A stretch of DNA of 64,000 bases, from positions 62,001 through 126,000 of the forward strand of contig JAFREQ010000181.1 of the NCBI GenBank assembly GCA_025331565.1, in the 5' to 3' direction. Shown one piece after another: positions 24,068 through 37,300 of the stretch. The notes beneath the pieces were generated by a model. That model saw only the letters and a list, made by a program, of their open reading frames with translations. It had not been told where the DNA came from and made no database searches. The stretch's first letter is position 1. Each line of letters begins with the position of its first letter. This DNA comes from Holacanthus passer (taxonomy: Eukaryota; Chordata; Actinopteri; Pomacanthidae). The translations under genes and the position numbers were made by a program.

Positions 24068-27033
24068 GTGAGTGTCCCTGGATATTTAAGCATATTTTGC
24101 ATTGTCCTGTAGTTTTGTTAAATATTACTAAGCTCCTACGAGTTTTATCCCCAGCTAGTGGCTGGCAGGTCGGGACATAAAACACTAGCTACGTTAGCTA
24201 GGTGACATAAGTTTAGCTAACGTTAACTGTTATAAGTCTTAACATGACGCTTGTCACGTCGCGCTTGCTAATTCAGTTTTACGCTGTAATGAGGGAATAC
24301 ATACTCAGTTGTTTTGAGACAAAAGATATTCCCTAAGATTCTGTCAATTAAAATCCAAATGAACCACCATGCATTACTTTTTACAGTAAAATTCCAACTT
24401 CACGGCACCGCCCACTGCAGGCCATTCTAACGGTGGCCGACTGCACGAAGAACCAAACGAACCACAACTTAATTCTGCTGCTTTATTGAAACAAGGTGCT
24501 TATGGTAAATTATATGTATGCCGAATTGTTAAATGGATGCTGTCAATTAAACTGGTGCTTTGCATTGGGCTTTACAGGGAATAAGGGAATGCCAGTAAGC
24601 GAAGCACCATTAAAATAGCCCTATTTTAAAGGGAATTTGGAGTCCAGACACAAACGGGCTTTGCAAGTTCCTGCATCACCGTGGCGAATAAATGGCCACC
24701 GTCATCTCGATGTGATTGTATGTCTCTGTTCGTCACTCTGTGTAGGTATTGACTCGATATGCCAAGCGAGAGGGATGAGTTTTATAAATAGATAGTGTGA
24801 CATTAAAGGCTGAATTCCTGACCTTGTTCTGGTCGTTCTGCGCAGACTCACAGGGAGGTTTCAGCAGGGTTCAGTGACTCTGGATGCATTAACCTGCTCC
24901 AATTGTTCCAGAACTGAACCCAAATCCAAAGAAGATCTGGTCCTGTGTTCAAGTCCGCACTACTGTGCTCAGACAACCTTCATGAGGGAATTACACAAAG
25001 TCATTGGCAAATAAACAAATTGCACATGAAGTTTAATTCTGTTTAATTTAAATATTCCCATCTGATTGTTGTCATGTTAGGGTCTGTGATATAAAGACAT
25101 GCCAGTCTATGTTCACGATTCAGATATTAGTGAAATGTAATGCCCCACCCTCTAAAAGCACATTGAGTAACTTTTTTGAACTGTAGGCCTTGAAAATCAG
25201 ATTGCACCCTCAAAGGAAACAAACAGTACAAAAACACATTTGTAATTTGTGGATGTGTAATGGAATCCCATAATCCAAGAGGCTGAAACAGTCAGTGGTG
25301 TATGATGTCTGGTATTGATGTCCTTTATGGAGGTAAATGTAGTAATGCCACACTGTAAAAAATACTCCATAACAAGTAAAAGTCCTCCTCTCAAAATGTT
25401 GATGTTTTATTCTTATATCATACAGTGTATATTATATTTCTGTTATAATTATTCCATATGACAGTATAACAGAAAATCACCAATATTTACAAATATTACG
25501 AAAAGAAAATACTCGTTATTTATATTGGCCCCTTTTGCTTGTTAGTTTATTACTTTTCCACTTGTCGTTATGGGTTATTGCTTTCAGTTTTAAGGGGTTA
25601 GTCATGAAGAAAGTTTGTGTCCAAAGTCAGTTTTTACCAGCAGCTGTTGTCTGTTTGAACTGAAGTACACACTTCATGGACTTCCTCATGCTGTGTTACA
25701 ACAGTTTGCTCAATGCATGTCTCAATTAACTGATGGCCCAAATATTCTTGTTTAACATTTAACCCTTCAAATCTTCATGCCAGTTAGAAATACTTCCCAA
25801 ACTTATATGTGCTATTTATGTCAGTCACGTACCTGTTGATTAGTTTGAACATGCTGGTCATTTTGGTCAGTGCATTTTCTGTTTGGGTTATGTTGTCATG
25901 ATTTCCCAAATGTTTCCTTTTGACTTGTTAAATTGCCAGACCTCTAACAGCTCACAAAAACAAATGGCATTCAAGTATGACACACGTCTTTAGCAGGTTA
26001 AGTAACTTGTAACTTGCTTCTTCAGAATTTAAGTGCTTTTCTTTGAGGCATTTACATTTATAGTTACTTCTATAACTATCTATAGTCTGTGGCTGTATTG
26101 TTGACCGGTTCAGCTCAGCAGTCCTTGTTCCATATAATAAAAAATATGTAAGCTCAACTTCTGCATACCTACAGCTGCTACAACCTGACTGTAAACTGAG
26201 GAGAATTCAAGTATTAAAATAGATGGTTAATTGGGTTGTAAATAAGCCTATAAACAAGGTGTATTTTATTTGTCTACTAAGGGAATAGCATTATTTCACA
26301 GTCACTGAGGCAATTAAATGTAGCTGTTTTACAAAGAGCATTTATTTTTTAAGAGGATCAGCCAGTATCAGTATGGACTGTAAGTATAGCATTGCTGTTT
26401 GTCACTATGTAGGGTTCATGTAATGGAAAATAAGGGTTCACAGAAGTAACCTGCAGTACAGCCACAAACTACAGCCAGACTATTACAAACAGCACTACAG
26501 CATACTTTTACTTTTTTGTGTGAGTATGTGTATGAGTATGTTTTGAATTAACCTAATTCTCAAAACGTTAGTTGCATTTGAAGGATGTAAAGTTGTAACT
26601 GCACTGATGGACTAGTTCCCCTGCTTAAGAACTTTTAAGAGTCAGCTAAATGAAATGATGCTGTTTGGACTGCTTCAGAAATTTTCAGAAAGTCTGAGGC
26701 AAAGAAACAATGCTCGACCGTGACAAAGAATTAAGGACAACACACAAGATTTATTAAAAACTGTTTCCCAAAATTGACCCCAGATTCGTGCACTATTTTT
26801 TTTTCTTAAAACAACAGTTCAGCTGGTAGAAATCCTAATCTAAGGTCCACTGTATGCACAGAGTCTTGTTATTGGGTTAGATTTCCAGTTTCTTTTCAGT
26901 CTACAGAGTTTTCATCCTACACACCTGTCACTAAGGTGCAATGTGGAATTCCACTTGACCGGAAATCATTCTCATGCTCTGTGGTAGGTAAATGTTTATA
27001 ACCATTTAGTAACATGTATTTTCCTCTTTACAG
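24068..27033 (+). other. agl: AGL intron 1
   Basis: About 3 kb of AT-rich sequence between the leader exon and the start-codon exon. No further exon or recognisable element seen. Confidence 0.5.
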
Positions 27034-27073
27034 GAGGCCAGGGATCAGTTAACTTTAAAGAGGTTTTCTGAAG

Positions 27074-30000
27074 ATGTTGCCTCAACACCTGAAGCAGATC
27101 AGAGTCCTAATGCTCAACGACAAGGAAAATTTAGAGAGGACTTTGTTCCGACTTGAACAAGGTAACGCTTCTTTTAAACAACTGCATTTTCAGTGTTCCA
27201 CTTGACCTAATGGCTGAATGTATTAGGTAGGCTGATGAAACAGCCTTGTACTTTATATAACGAGTAGTATCACAGAGAACGACTCTACTGCTGTAGCAAA
27301 CTCATATATTGATATAATTTGGGTTGAAGCTTTTGATTACGCTATTTTGTGCCAGTATGCGGTACCTTTTCAAAGTGACCATATTAAAAGCCCCAAAATC
27401 TCAGTGTTTCCACCAGAATTTAACTCTGGCTGGGTGGAATATTTGATTCAACTGACTTCCAGTCTTGCAAGTGGCAATGTCCTCCTAATGCACTGGGAAT
27501 CAGTGATGGATTGTATTCAGGTAGAAATGCGAGTAGACATTTTTTATAGATTGAAAGAATTTCATTATGTTGGTATAAATGAATGCCTTCTTAAGTTTTC
27601 AAGGGTCAAGAATAAAGCAGATTAACTTCTTCATCCCAGTGAAACAGCAGTAGAAACATTTTTAGCTTCTTTAATATGACATATATCCAAGTGAAAAGGG
27701 TAGGATGGGATATAATGTATATATGTGAAGTTTTGAAGAAATTGTTCTGAAATCTGATATGATCGCTAAAAAGTGGGTGCAGTTTAATGAGCACTACTCT
27801 CTGGAGAGTACAGATAGATACAGACCTGTAGTGAACTGTTGGCCTCTACCCATACCTCTATTACCTGAGGTAGGGACAGAAGAGGAATGAATATTACATA
27901 AGACCAAAACCACATTCTTTTGGAAATCTAAACACAGTTTTTGCCAAATATATCAAAACACCATACCAATTCTCATTGCAAATTTTCCTGTTGTGGGACT
28001 AATAAAGGAATATCTTATCTTATCTTATCTTCTTTGATGACATACGTTTATACAGTATATATGATCTGAGGGCAGGGTGAGTCATCAAGAGAAAAGAGAG
28101 GGATTTGGGTGTATAAATGTGAAAACATGCTTTTTTGATACATGTTTGATATTTACAAAGAGAAATTGAAAGGACCCAGGATATGAACTTGAAAACCATA
28201 GAGAGAGAGAGAGGATGACATGCAGCAAAGGGCCTGGGCTCAAATCGAACCTGGGCCACTGCAGTAAGAACTGTTGATCCATTGTAGGGGCTCTACTGGG
28301 TGAGGTGCCTCTCCAATCCCATCCCATCCCATTGTCTCATCACAGCAAAAATCTTCTATATGTATCGCTGACATTACATTGATTAAATAGGGCGTCAGTG
28401 CTCTAATGTTGGTCTATTTTGGTGTCATGACATAAAAGCAATTAAGAAGTCCTCCTTTAAAGTTGTAGTACATTTTCTGGTAAGTTCAATATGAATATAC
28501 AATACAGATGTCCGATGGCAGCAATGGAGTGTGTGTTGGCTGAAACAGGAGAAGGCAAGCTAGTTGTCTTGGAAGGAGAAATGTACCATTTGACATTTAC
28601 AGCACTCTGAACCTGATATGGATTTTGAGGGCTGGATGTTTAACTGGACTATATATAGACAACCATATCGTAGTCCAGACTTTGGAGAAGTCTAACATTT
28701 TTTTTGGCAGTTTTTACTCCCACTATGAGTGATTGTATATGAAAGTGCTTTTCTGTGTATTTCAGAGCTGCATAGCGGTCTCTTTTGTGTGTGAGTTTGT
28801 TGAAAGAGTGTTACAGACCTGATGTTGAGACCATAAAAGGCCGGTATGGCGTGGGGATCAAACAAATAACCAGGCTCATAATAAGAATTTTAGAATGAAA
28901 CTTGTGATGATTAGAGGTTATTTCTTAATTGGACCCAGGAGAAAGGGTTTAAGGGATGTGTCAACAGATCTCCAGTATATTCACAGAAAACTTGTAGTTG
29001 GCTGACATTTTAGTTGCTGGTTGCACTGAAGCGGAGTTTCTGTAGAGTGAGGGGGAGGTGCAGTGATTAGAACAGCCGGTCCAGAAGAGTTTGTAGAGAA
29101 AGGTTTGAGGCTTGCTGCTTCAGAGGTAAGATGCTGGGCGGTGGGTGGTTGAGGCTCGGCAGTAGGAGACAGTGGAGGCAGAGGAGAAAGCTTGTAAATA
29201 GTCCACAAAGACAAACTAAGAAACAAATGAATCTTCCAGGAGCAAAGAATGGTGGGCCAACAGTACCATAGGTGGAGTGGATACAGTCTGGCAGCTTGCA
29301 GGAGAACGAGGAGGGTTTTTAAGCTGCCGCTGATCAGGTGAGATGAGGAACAGCTGTGTCAGTAGAGAGCCCCAGAACCTGGAAACCATGCCTCCGGCCT
29401 CTGAAACAAAGCATGAGCATAGAGTGCCACAAACAACGAAGAAAAAACCTAAGCCAAAAACACTGGAGTATAAACCAAAAATACACTGACTGAATACACT
29501 TTCACCTACAAAAATTACACAAAAATTAATTCAGCTTCAAGGTAGGGTAGAAACAAAGTGGAAGTATGTGGGACCAATGACATAGCTCGGATTTAAACGT
29601 AGCTGTTTGTCTTTCATGGTTCCTTGTCTGAAACAAAGCACATTAGTCAAAACACTTCTGTCTCCTCAGGTTTTGAGCTCCAGTTCCGCCTCGGTCCAAG
29701 CCTTCAGGGGAAGAGTGTTACGGTGTACACCAACTATCCACTGGAAGGACAGCAGTTTGAACGAAACAACTTCCGTGTTTTGGCGTGGAACTACCCAACA
29801 GGAAGGGAGGATGACTCTGATAAGTTCTGCTCTCTGGACCTTAAGATAGCTGGGTCCTATCAATACTACTTTGGACATGGGTAAGACTCTCCTGATAATG
29901 GACTACGGGCTATGGCCCACATTTGAAAATTCAAAGTTGTATTATTGTATTATTGTAATATATCACTCTCATGAGAGGTCCAGTCAGTTGTCGTCAGAAC

Positions 30001-31318
30001 GGAAATTACCACCAGTACAAAAATCTGCATCTTTCTTCAGAACAGCTTTGCATGATGTCTTATTGTCTTGAATGTTTCTGGATAGTCTATACCAGGGGTG
30101 GGTAATTAATTTTCACAAGCGTCCACGTGAGAAACAGGGACTGTTGTGGAGGGCCAGACCAATAGGCTGAACTCAATTCTGCTCAATATTAATTTTATCT
30201 CTTTATAAAAAGCAGTAAATAGTATGGTTTTGGTAAGCTGTGACTGGTAAGAGTAAATGCTATGATTAGGCAATGAAAAAGTGAAGCAGACAATAAAAAT
30301 GCTAACATATCACTATTTAATCAACATTCACAAAAACAACTGTGAACATGGCATATTTTCACATTTTGAATTAACTTTATACAAAATGCTATTACTATTT
30401 GTTTTCTTTGTGGGATCACAAAGCTGGTCTTGGCTGCTGCACCCCTGGATGTGCAAAGCTTGGTAAAAGGGTCTTGTTGCTTTTGCAGCTTAGCTAGCAA
30501 AGCTTCAGATGTTCGTGCCCGCTTTCCATCTGTCAAGTTTTTGCATTTCGCTGCATGTTTAGTCTCGCAATAGCGATTCAAATTGTAATCCTTAAACACA
30601 GCAATCTGTACTTCACAAACAAAGCGCATGCCCTTTCCTTTGAATTTAGTAAATACATACTTAGAAGTCCATGTTTTGTTAAAAACTCTGCATTGTGTAT
30701 CAGTCTTTCTTTTTTTTAGCTGGCATACTGTCCCAAGCCAAGGTGCACAAAATATAAAACCCCCATCCACTGATGAAGACCATGTGATATAATTGGAAGT
30801 TAATTGAATACAAAATATATTTTTTGGAAATGCATTTGATCAATAAAGTAAACATATTGATATATGTTTGATAGTTTCATATCTCTACGTAGAGAAAATA
30901 TAAGAAAAAAAAAGAAAATATAGTGTATATAAGGGCTTTGATTTCTCTTAATATTTTGTAGTGTCCTGTCATATGAATTATCATACATAATGTCTTCTGT
31001 GGTATTTGATATTTTTGATTAGGTATCATTCTTGATATGATCGCAGTTAGTACACTTTTTAATTGGTGATTCACCTCCACTTTGTCCATTATTTTCCTGT
31101 ATTATTTTTTGCTTTTCTTCTTACTATTTACGTTTCTTTTTTCCACAGAGACACAGACAAGTCAGGAGGAGGATACATCGTTGTTGACCCAGTCCTCCGT
31201 GTTGGAGCAGACAATCACGTTCTCTCATTAGACTGCATCACCATCCAGACCTACCTGTCCAAATGTCTAGGACACTTGGATGACTGGCCATACAGACTGA
31301 GAGTAGCCAAGGAGTCAG
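27074..31318 (+). CDS. agl: AGL exons 2-4 (residues 1-156)
   Basis: Exons 27034-27161 (coding from 27074), 29670-29880 and 31149-31318. They encode the N-terminal helix (KQIRVLMLNDKENLERTLFR) and an immunoglobulin-like/beta region with QFRLGPSLQGKSVTVYTNYP and KSGGGYIVVDPVLRVGADNH, close to vertebrate AGL. Intron 2 carries a LINE-like tail and a SINE; intron 3 carries a hAT transposon relic. Confidence 0.96.
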
Positions 31319-34300
31319 GTGTGTAAATTTCATTACCAGCTACAACAACATGGCTGGTACTGTTTTCACCTTGTGAATCTGTGCTTGTATGTCATTATTG
31401 CAAAATGTGGTCCTGGAGACACCTATTGTTGCAAGAACTACCACAGAAGCTGTTTTGAACACTACCAGCTGTTTATATGTCAGTGTGACAGCATCACAAC
31501 TGTGCAAGATGCAGTCACAAAACATTACAGGTGTGTAGTTAAGATCAAAACAAAGCTGAGTTCAAAGATGGATGCGGTCTAAAGGGAAGGAGTCATTGCC
31601 CCCCCCAACTTTATTGGCCCACATTTGTTTCAAGCTGTGGATTACTGTATCCCAATTTCAGTTTTTATAAGTTTGTACCAAAATAGTCACGTAATATATC
31701 TATGCCAAGAGCCGCTACCATGTTTTAGTGTCATTTATGGGTGCGCTGCTTCTGTCCTCTGCTGTCGTAGTTTGATGTGAACCGTGGATTAAATTTGACC
31801 ATCATAGTGTGAAATGCAGTTTTACTGCCATTGTTACTTTAGAATATGAATTACCTAAACCTCAATGCAGAGTTGCAGTGAAAACATAGACAAGACAGAT
31901 GTGTAGTGTGCTCTACTCCGAAGCACAGTGATTGGGTTTGGGAAGAGCGACTGAGAAGCTGTCCTTTTCACCTCTATTGAGTGAAATCCCACATTTTCAG
32001 TGGTGTAACTGGGAAACTGAGCATGCTTGTCATCATAGAAATAGGTCATACGATTGTGATGTTTATTGCAACTTCAGCAATATCTGTTGCCTTCCCTTTG
32101 ACACACAGCTCCACTTGCTCACCGCAGCAGCCCGTCTGTGGTACAGTATAATTATAAATCAATACGATGCATTGCCGTAGTAATAGTTTGTTTGTATGTC
32201 TGTGTGTCTCTCAAAGGATACAACATGATCCACTTCACGCCTCTGCAGACTCTCGGAGAGTCCAGGTCCTGTTACTCCTTGGCGGACCAGCTGACCTTTA
32301 ACCCTGAATTCAGCCCAGAGGGTCAAAGTTACAGCTGGGCAGACGTGGGGGCGCTGGTGGAGAAGTTAAGGGAAGAATGGAACATGCTGTGTATTACCGA
32401 TGTGGTGTACAATCATACTGGTGAGTGAGTCTGCATCTCTTTATGTGTGTGCGCGCACTATGGATTTAAACTGATTAACAGCCCATCAGAGTGGAGACCA
32501 GACTGAAATACAACAGAGAAGAACATTTAGCACATATTAAAGTGCTTTTTCTTAAATATGGAAATTCATCTTCCTCAGTGTCACTGTATAAACCATGGCT
32601 TCAATACAGATGAAGTCTATAATCATGCTGCTGAGTGTGTGGAGTGTAAGTGGTCTACCTAAATAGCAGTTACAACACCTGTCCATGATCTTGCTGGTGA
32701 TATATAAATTTCCACTTACTGTATATTTGAAGTGAGCACTATGTAAATTGAATGACTTCTAGTACTTGAATGCTGAGCAGGCTTTTGAAGAGAAGAGAAT
32801 GCAGGGGCAGTTGTCCATGAGTCCTTCTCTTACAGAGTTCATTAACCTTGATGTGCAGTATATATTGACAGTGTGTTTACATTAGTTTATCAGGCAGAGG
32901 TAAGATAAAGCCTTTTTTGATCTCTGAAGCCCTGAAACTAGGTCAGTTCAATAAGGATACATCAAGAAAGAGTAGAATATGAATTTAAAAACTATTTTAG
33001 TGCTTTTAGTTTTAAACAATTTAATTTTTGTATTTTAATTTTCCTTTCCTTATTAAGTACCAATGTGCTGTAACTGATATTATTGATAATGATATTTTGA
33101 CATTGTTAATATTACCTTTGCTACTCGTAACTACTCTACACTGAGCTTATTTGAACTTATTTGATGTAATGTGTGTCAAAAATGTTATCCCTTTTTCCTA
33201 GAGCCTTAACTCAAATCAAAACACACATATATACACACACTTGTGGAATCAATGCAACAAACTTTTCTCCTTCATCTACTCATATAGTGTACAGATATTC
33301 GTTGTATGTTGAAAACATGCACACCCTTATGTAAATCTGACAGTAGTTCAGCATTTGTTTGTCATGTCTGAATAAGCGCCCTGGTCACTTTAGCGTAAAA
33401 GTCACGACAGCAATCTTACTAGGTCATTATGTAGGTTAATTAGTAAATGTAATGTTGTTCATTTTCAGAATTAGACAAGAGGTAGGATTAGGAAAAAATA
33501 AAGTTAATCCACTGGATCTTGATATCCTCAGATGGTGGGAGTAGATGAAGACTTTGGCGTTGGTTCTTGCGGCCAACAACAGAGAAATTGGCATGCTTTT
33601 CTCACACCTTACACATCTTGGTGTAAGGAATCAAGAGGAAAATAGTAGTTACTGGATGTAAATCCAGTTTGACAACTATGAGCGTATCCTGCTAAAACAC
33701 TTCTCATGGTAATGACAGTATTGCAGAATCCGTAATGTGGCAGAATATGACACTGGTGATTGTGATGAAACTGGCATATGGCCCACCAATAGTACTGCCA
33801 ACTCTTGTATGTATAATATCCAGCAAATGTTTTACATGTGAGCAAATAAGAATTAAAATGAGTTGCAACCTAATGTCCTGTCAACCAATGCTTGTGCATA
33901 TTGGACTTTATAATTCACAGAATTCACTCACTAATAAGGTTCAATGATGAAAGTGATGTGAAAATCTATTAGTGGGTTAGTGTGAGAAGCTGGGTGAGCA
34001 TCCGCTGTGCTCACAGTAGTCATTTAAAAAGCTTCAATTGCAAAATAAGTTTTAAAGTCCATGTGTGATGCAGCCTGAGAGACAAACATAGCTCTCTCAT
34101 GGGGCCAGACTCATAGGCCACCATGATGCCACACTAGTATCAAGTTATTTTAACTCTATTCAAGAAACTTGCTTGGTGGGTGCTTTAAAAAAATTCTACT
34201 TTAAGATTTGACTACATCTTAGGTATCACTTAAATAAGTCAAAATGTAACGCACAACCTTGCATATAATTGTGGTGCATTGCATTCAATGTTCAGAGTAT

Positions 34301-37300
34301 ATTATCTCTCAGTCTCTCCCTATTTCTCTCTCTCTCTCTCTGTCTCTCTATAGCACATGCATGCATTGTGAAGTATGTGGTATGTGTGAGCAGCATGCTA
34401 AACCAGGAACTGACTTCGCAATAATAAAGAGGCCGCTGGCATCAAGCCATAAAGCAGAGTTACTAGCCCCTAAGGGCAGCAAAGGAAGGTGACCACACCA
34501 AGTGTGCTACGCAGAGTACTACACATGCTGAGTAACATTTGTGATTGGACATGATACGGATATAAAATTCATTTAAATTCAGAACTTCTTTTGACCAATA
34601 AAGATTCAAGTATTAACACTAACAGAGGATTAAAAATGACCACATAATATCCCATTTTACCCAAAAACACAGTCATGTGTAATAGATCAATGAGGGTTTT
34701 AGTGACTTATTTTACTTAAGTTAAAGGACAAATATTCCTGATAACATAGATAGTCATAGCTGAAACAGAGAAATTCATGAAAATCTATGTTTTGGGTTCT
34801 GTAGGCTGATTAAAGTGCATGAATGGGATGTAGCTTCTGAATAAAAACTAAACACACTAACATGAAGGTAAAAAAGAAGGTAAAAAAAACACTGCAGTAC
34901 TGTACTGTATGTGCTGTCCTATGCAGCATGGTGTACTCATGTACCCTTATCACCCTGTCCTCCCTTTCCAAGAAAAGGTCAGCAAAGGCCAGTAAAATGA
35001 ATCTGGTTTAAAGGTTAAAGACTGACCAAGTGGTTTATGTGCTGTCTGACTATCTTGGATCTTTTGATCTCTACAAACTTGTGCAAAACCGAGACCTGAG
35101 AAGGAATGTAAACAAGTTGTTTTTTATTTCCTACCTTTCCTAAGTTATTTAAGTTAGGCTGGTTCATGTTCTGCTGCTGAAAATATAGTTTTGTATGATA
35201 TGACATCCTTTTTGTCTGATGCTTTTGAACCCATTTACTATACATACAGTACATATACTGTATAGTTTTCTTGTAACTATGTTTTGTACCAAAATTGAGA
35301 AAAAATTTAAAAAATGACCATGCTGCGTGTGGCTTGCTTTACAAAAGTTGGTAATAAAAAAGTGCGTTTTCATGATCATTGTTTAAAACTGGAGTGCAGG
35401 ACTTTTACATATAAATGAACGTCTGTTGCATTCAAGCCGTTGCCAAACAAGTTGTATTTCACAATATACCAGAGTTTTTAAATCTGGTGTCTGGTAACAT
35501 TCCCAGCTAACCGGGAGTGCCAGAGCTGACGAGGGAGCAACTCTAACAATGGAGTAGCCTACAGCAACTAGGAGAATGGCGGAGCCTATGGCATCATAAG
35601 CATATCGACAGTGCTTGAGTTGACTGACATAAGGAGGAGACAAATGTTCTGTACTGCAGGTTTTTAAGTTAACAAAAACTTTGCCACATCATTTTCTCAA
35701 ATGTGCCAGTGTAGCAAATGTCGTGTGAAATTGTGTAATTTCATTGATGCACGTCTAGTACAGATGCAACATGAAAAACGAATTCTAATTCAAATTTCAT
35801 TTTCAGTCAAGACTGTCACTTCAATCTAGGGAACAATGTTAAAAGATTTCCCATCTGTGATTAGAATCACTACATGATTCCATTCTGGCTCACCCTCACT
35901 GTTGTTGCTGTGTTTTCCAGCATTCATCATACTTAAGATACACACTAAATTATTAACAGAGCTAAATGATGGCAATTTTGATTGTGTTTTTCTCTTTTTC
36001 TTTACAGCTGCTAACAGTATGTGGATCAAAGAACATCCAGAGTGTGGTTACAACCTGGTGAACTCGCCCCACCTGCGACCAGCCTGGGTCTTAGATAGAG
36101 CTATCTACCATTTAACCACCAGAGTAGCAGATGGACGCTACAAGGCTAAGGGACTTCCTGCTGACATTACCAATGAGAGCCATCTCAATGTAAGTAAACA
36201 CAGTTCAGCTGGGCACGTACTGCACAACCGTACTTCATGACTGGAATTTTATAACTGTATTGTAGGGGATATGCATATGACAACAATTTGTGAATCATGT
36301 GACAGCACAGCTGCTATAGCTGACTGTTTACCTACTGTACACCCTATTATTGGAATACCTCATGATCAACTATGCATTTGCCAAACCCTTACAATGTATT
36401 GCTAATGTTAATGTCAGTTTTATTTGACAACATTTGGCAGGCTTGAAAGCTATAGTAGGAAAGGCTCATTCAATAATAGTAATAATTTGTGTGTTTGCTT
36501 CTCTTTCTCTCTCTGTATGTTGATGTGTTTGTATCAGGCCATTCGTAGTGTGTTGTGGCAGGACGTGTATCCTCAGATCAAACTGTGGGAGTTCTACGAG
36601 GTCAACGTGGACAGTGCTGTGGAGCAGTTCAGGACCCTCCTACAGAATGGTCAGTGAAGATTATCATTATTACTGCAAAACAATGTAAACTTTGTAATGG
36701 TTGCACCACTTCAAAAAAGTGTTAGCAGAGCAGCAGCAGAACCGGTTCAGTGACTACACAGGATGTGTTCAGGCACAGAACTGCTGTGTATTGCCTGCAT
36801 TTGGCAGGGCTCAGAGCCTAGTGCGCAATCGCTGAAATGATGTGTGTAACGAAAAAATGCATTGATTCAAATAGAAGCATATCCAATCTGCCAGACGCAC
36901 ATGAGACTGACTGAAAAATGCAGCTGAAACTGTTCTTGTGTGGACAAGCCTTAACCACTTTAATGAGCATTTGTTTTAATGAAATACCACAGCTCCATGC
37001 TGTATGCCAACAGTATTCTGCAATGTTCTGTTGTTTATTGATGAGGAATAGCCAATATATTGACTTGAACTGGCAGATGTTTTCTACCTATTTTGTTGCC
37101 ATTGTGTCAATGGAATTCAAAACAGACAATATGAGCAGCCCCACAAATTTGCTGTTTAGTGACAGATAATTGTGGCTGCACTTATCAGTTAGAAAGCTAC
37201 GAGTATGCTAGTGTGGAAACATTTGCTGTAGAGGCTGTTGAACAGACTTTAAATATCCTCTGTCTATATGTTTTAGGCACCAAGCCAGACCATAGTAAGA

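Noticed and set aside
27347..27625. 92-codon open frame in AGL intron 2
   Set aside because: No family resemblance, no splice or promoter context, and it lies within an intron on the sense strand.
28199..28312. tRNA gene
   Set aside because: The A and B boxes are there, but the sequence cannot form a proper cloverleaf and continues into a SINE-type tail.
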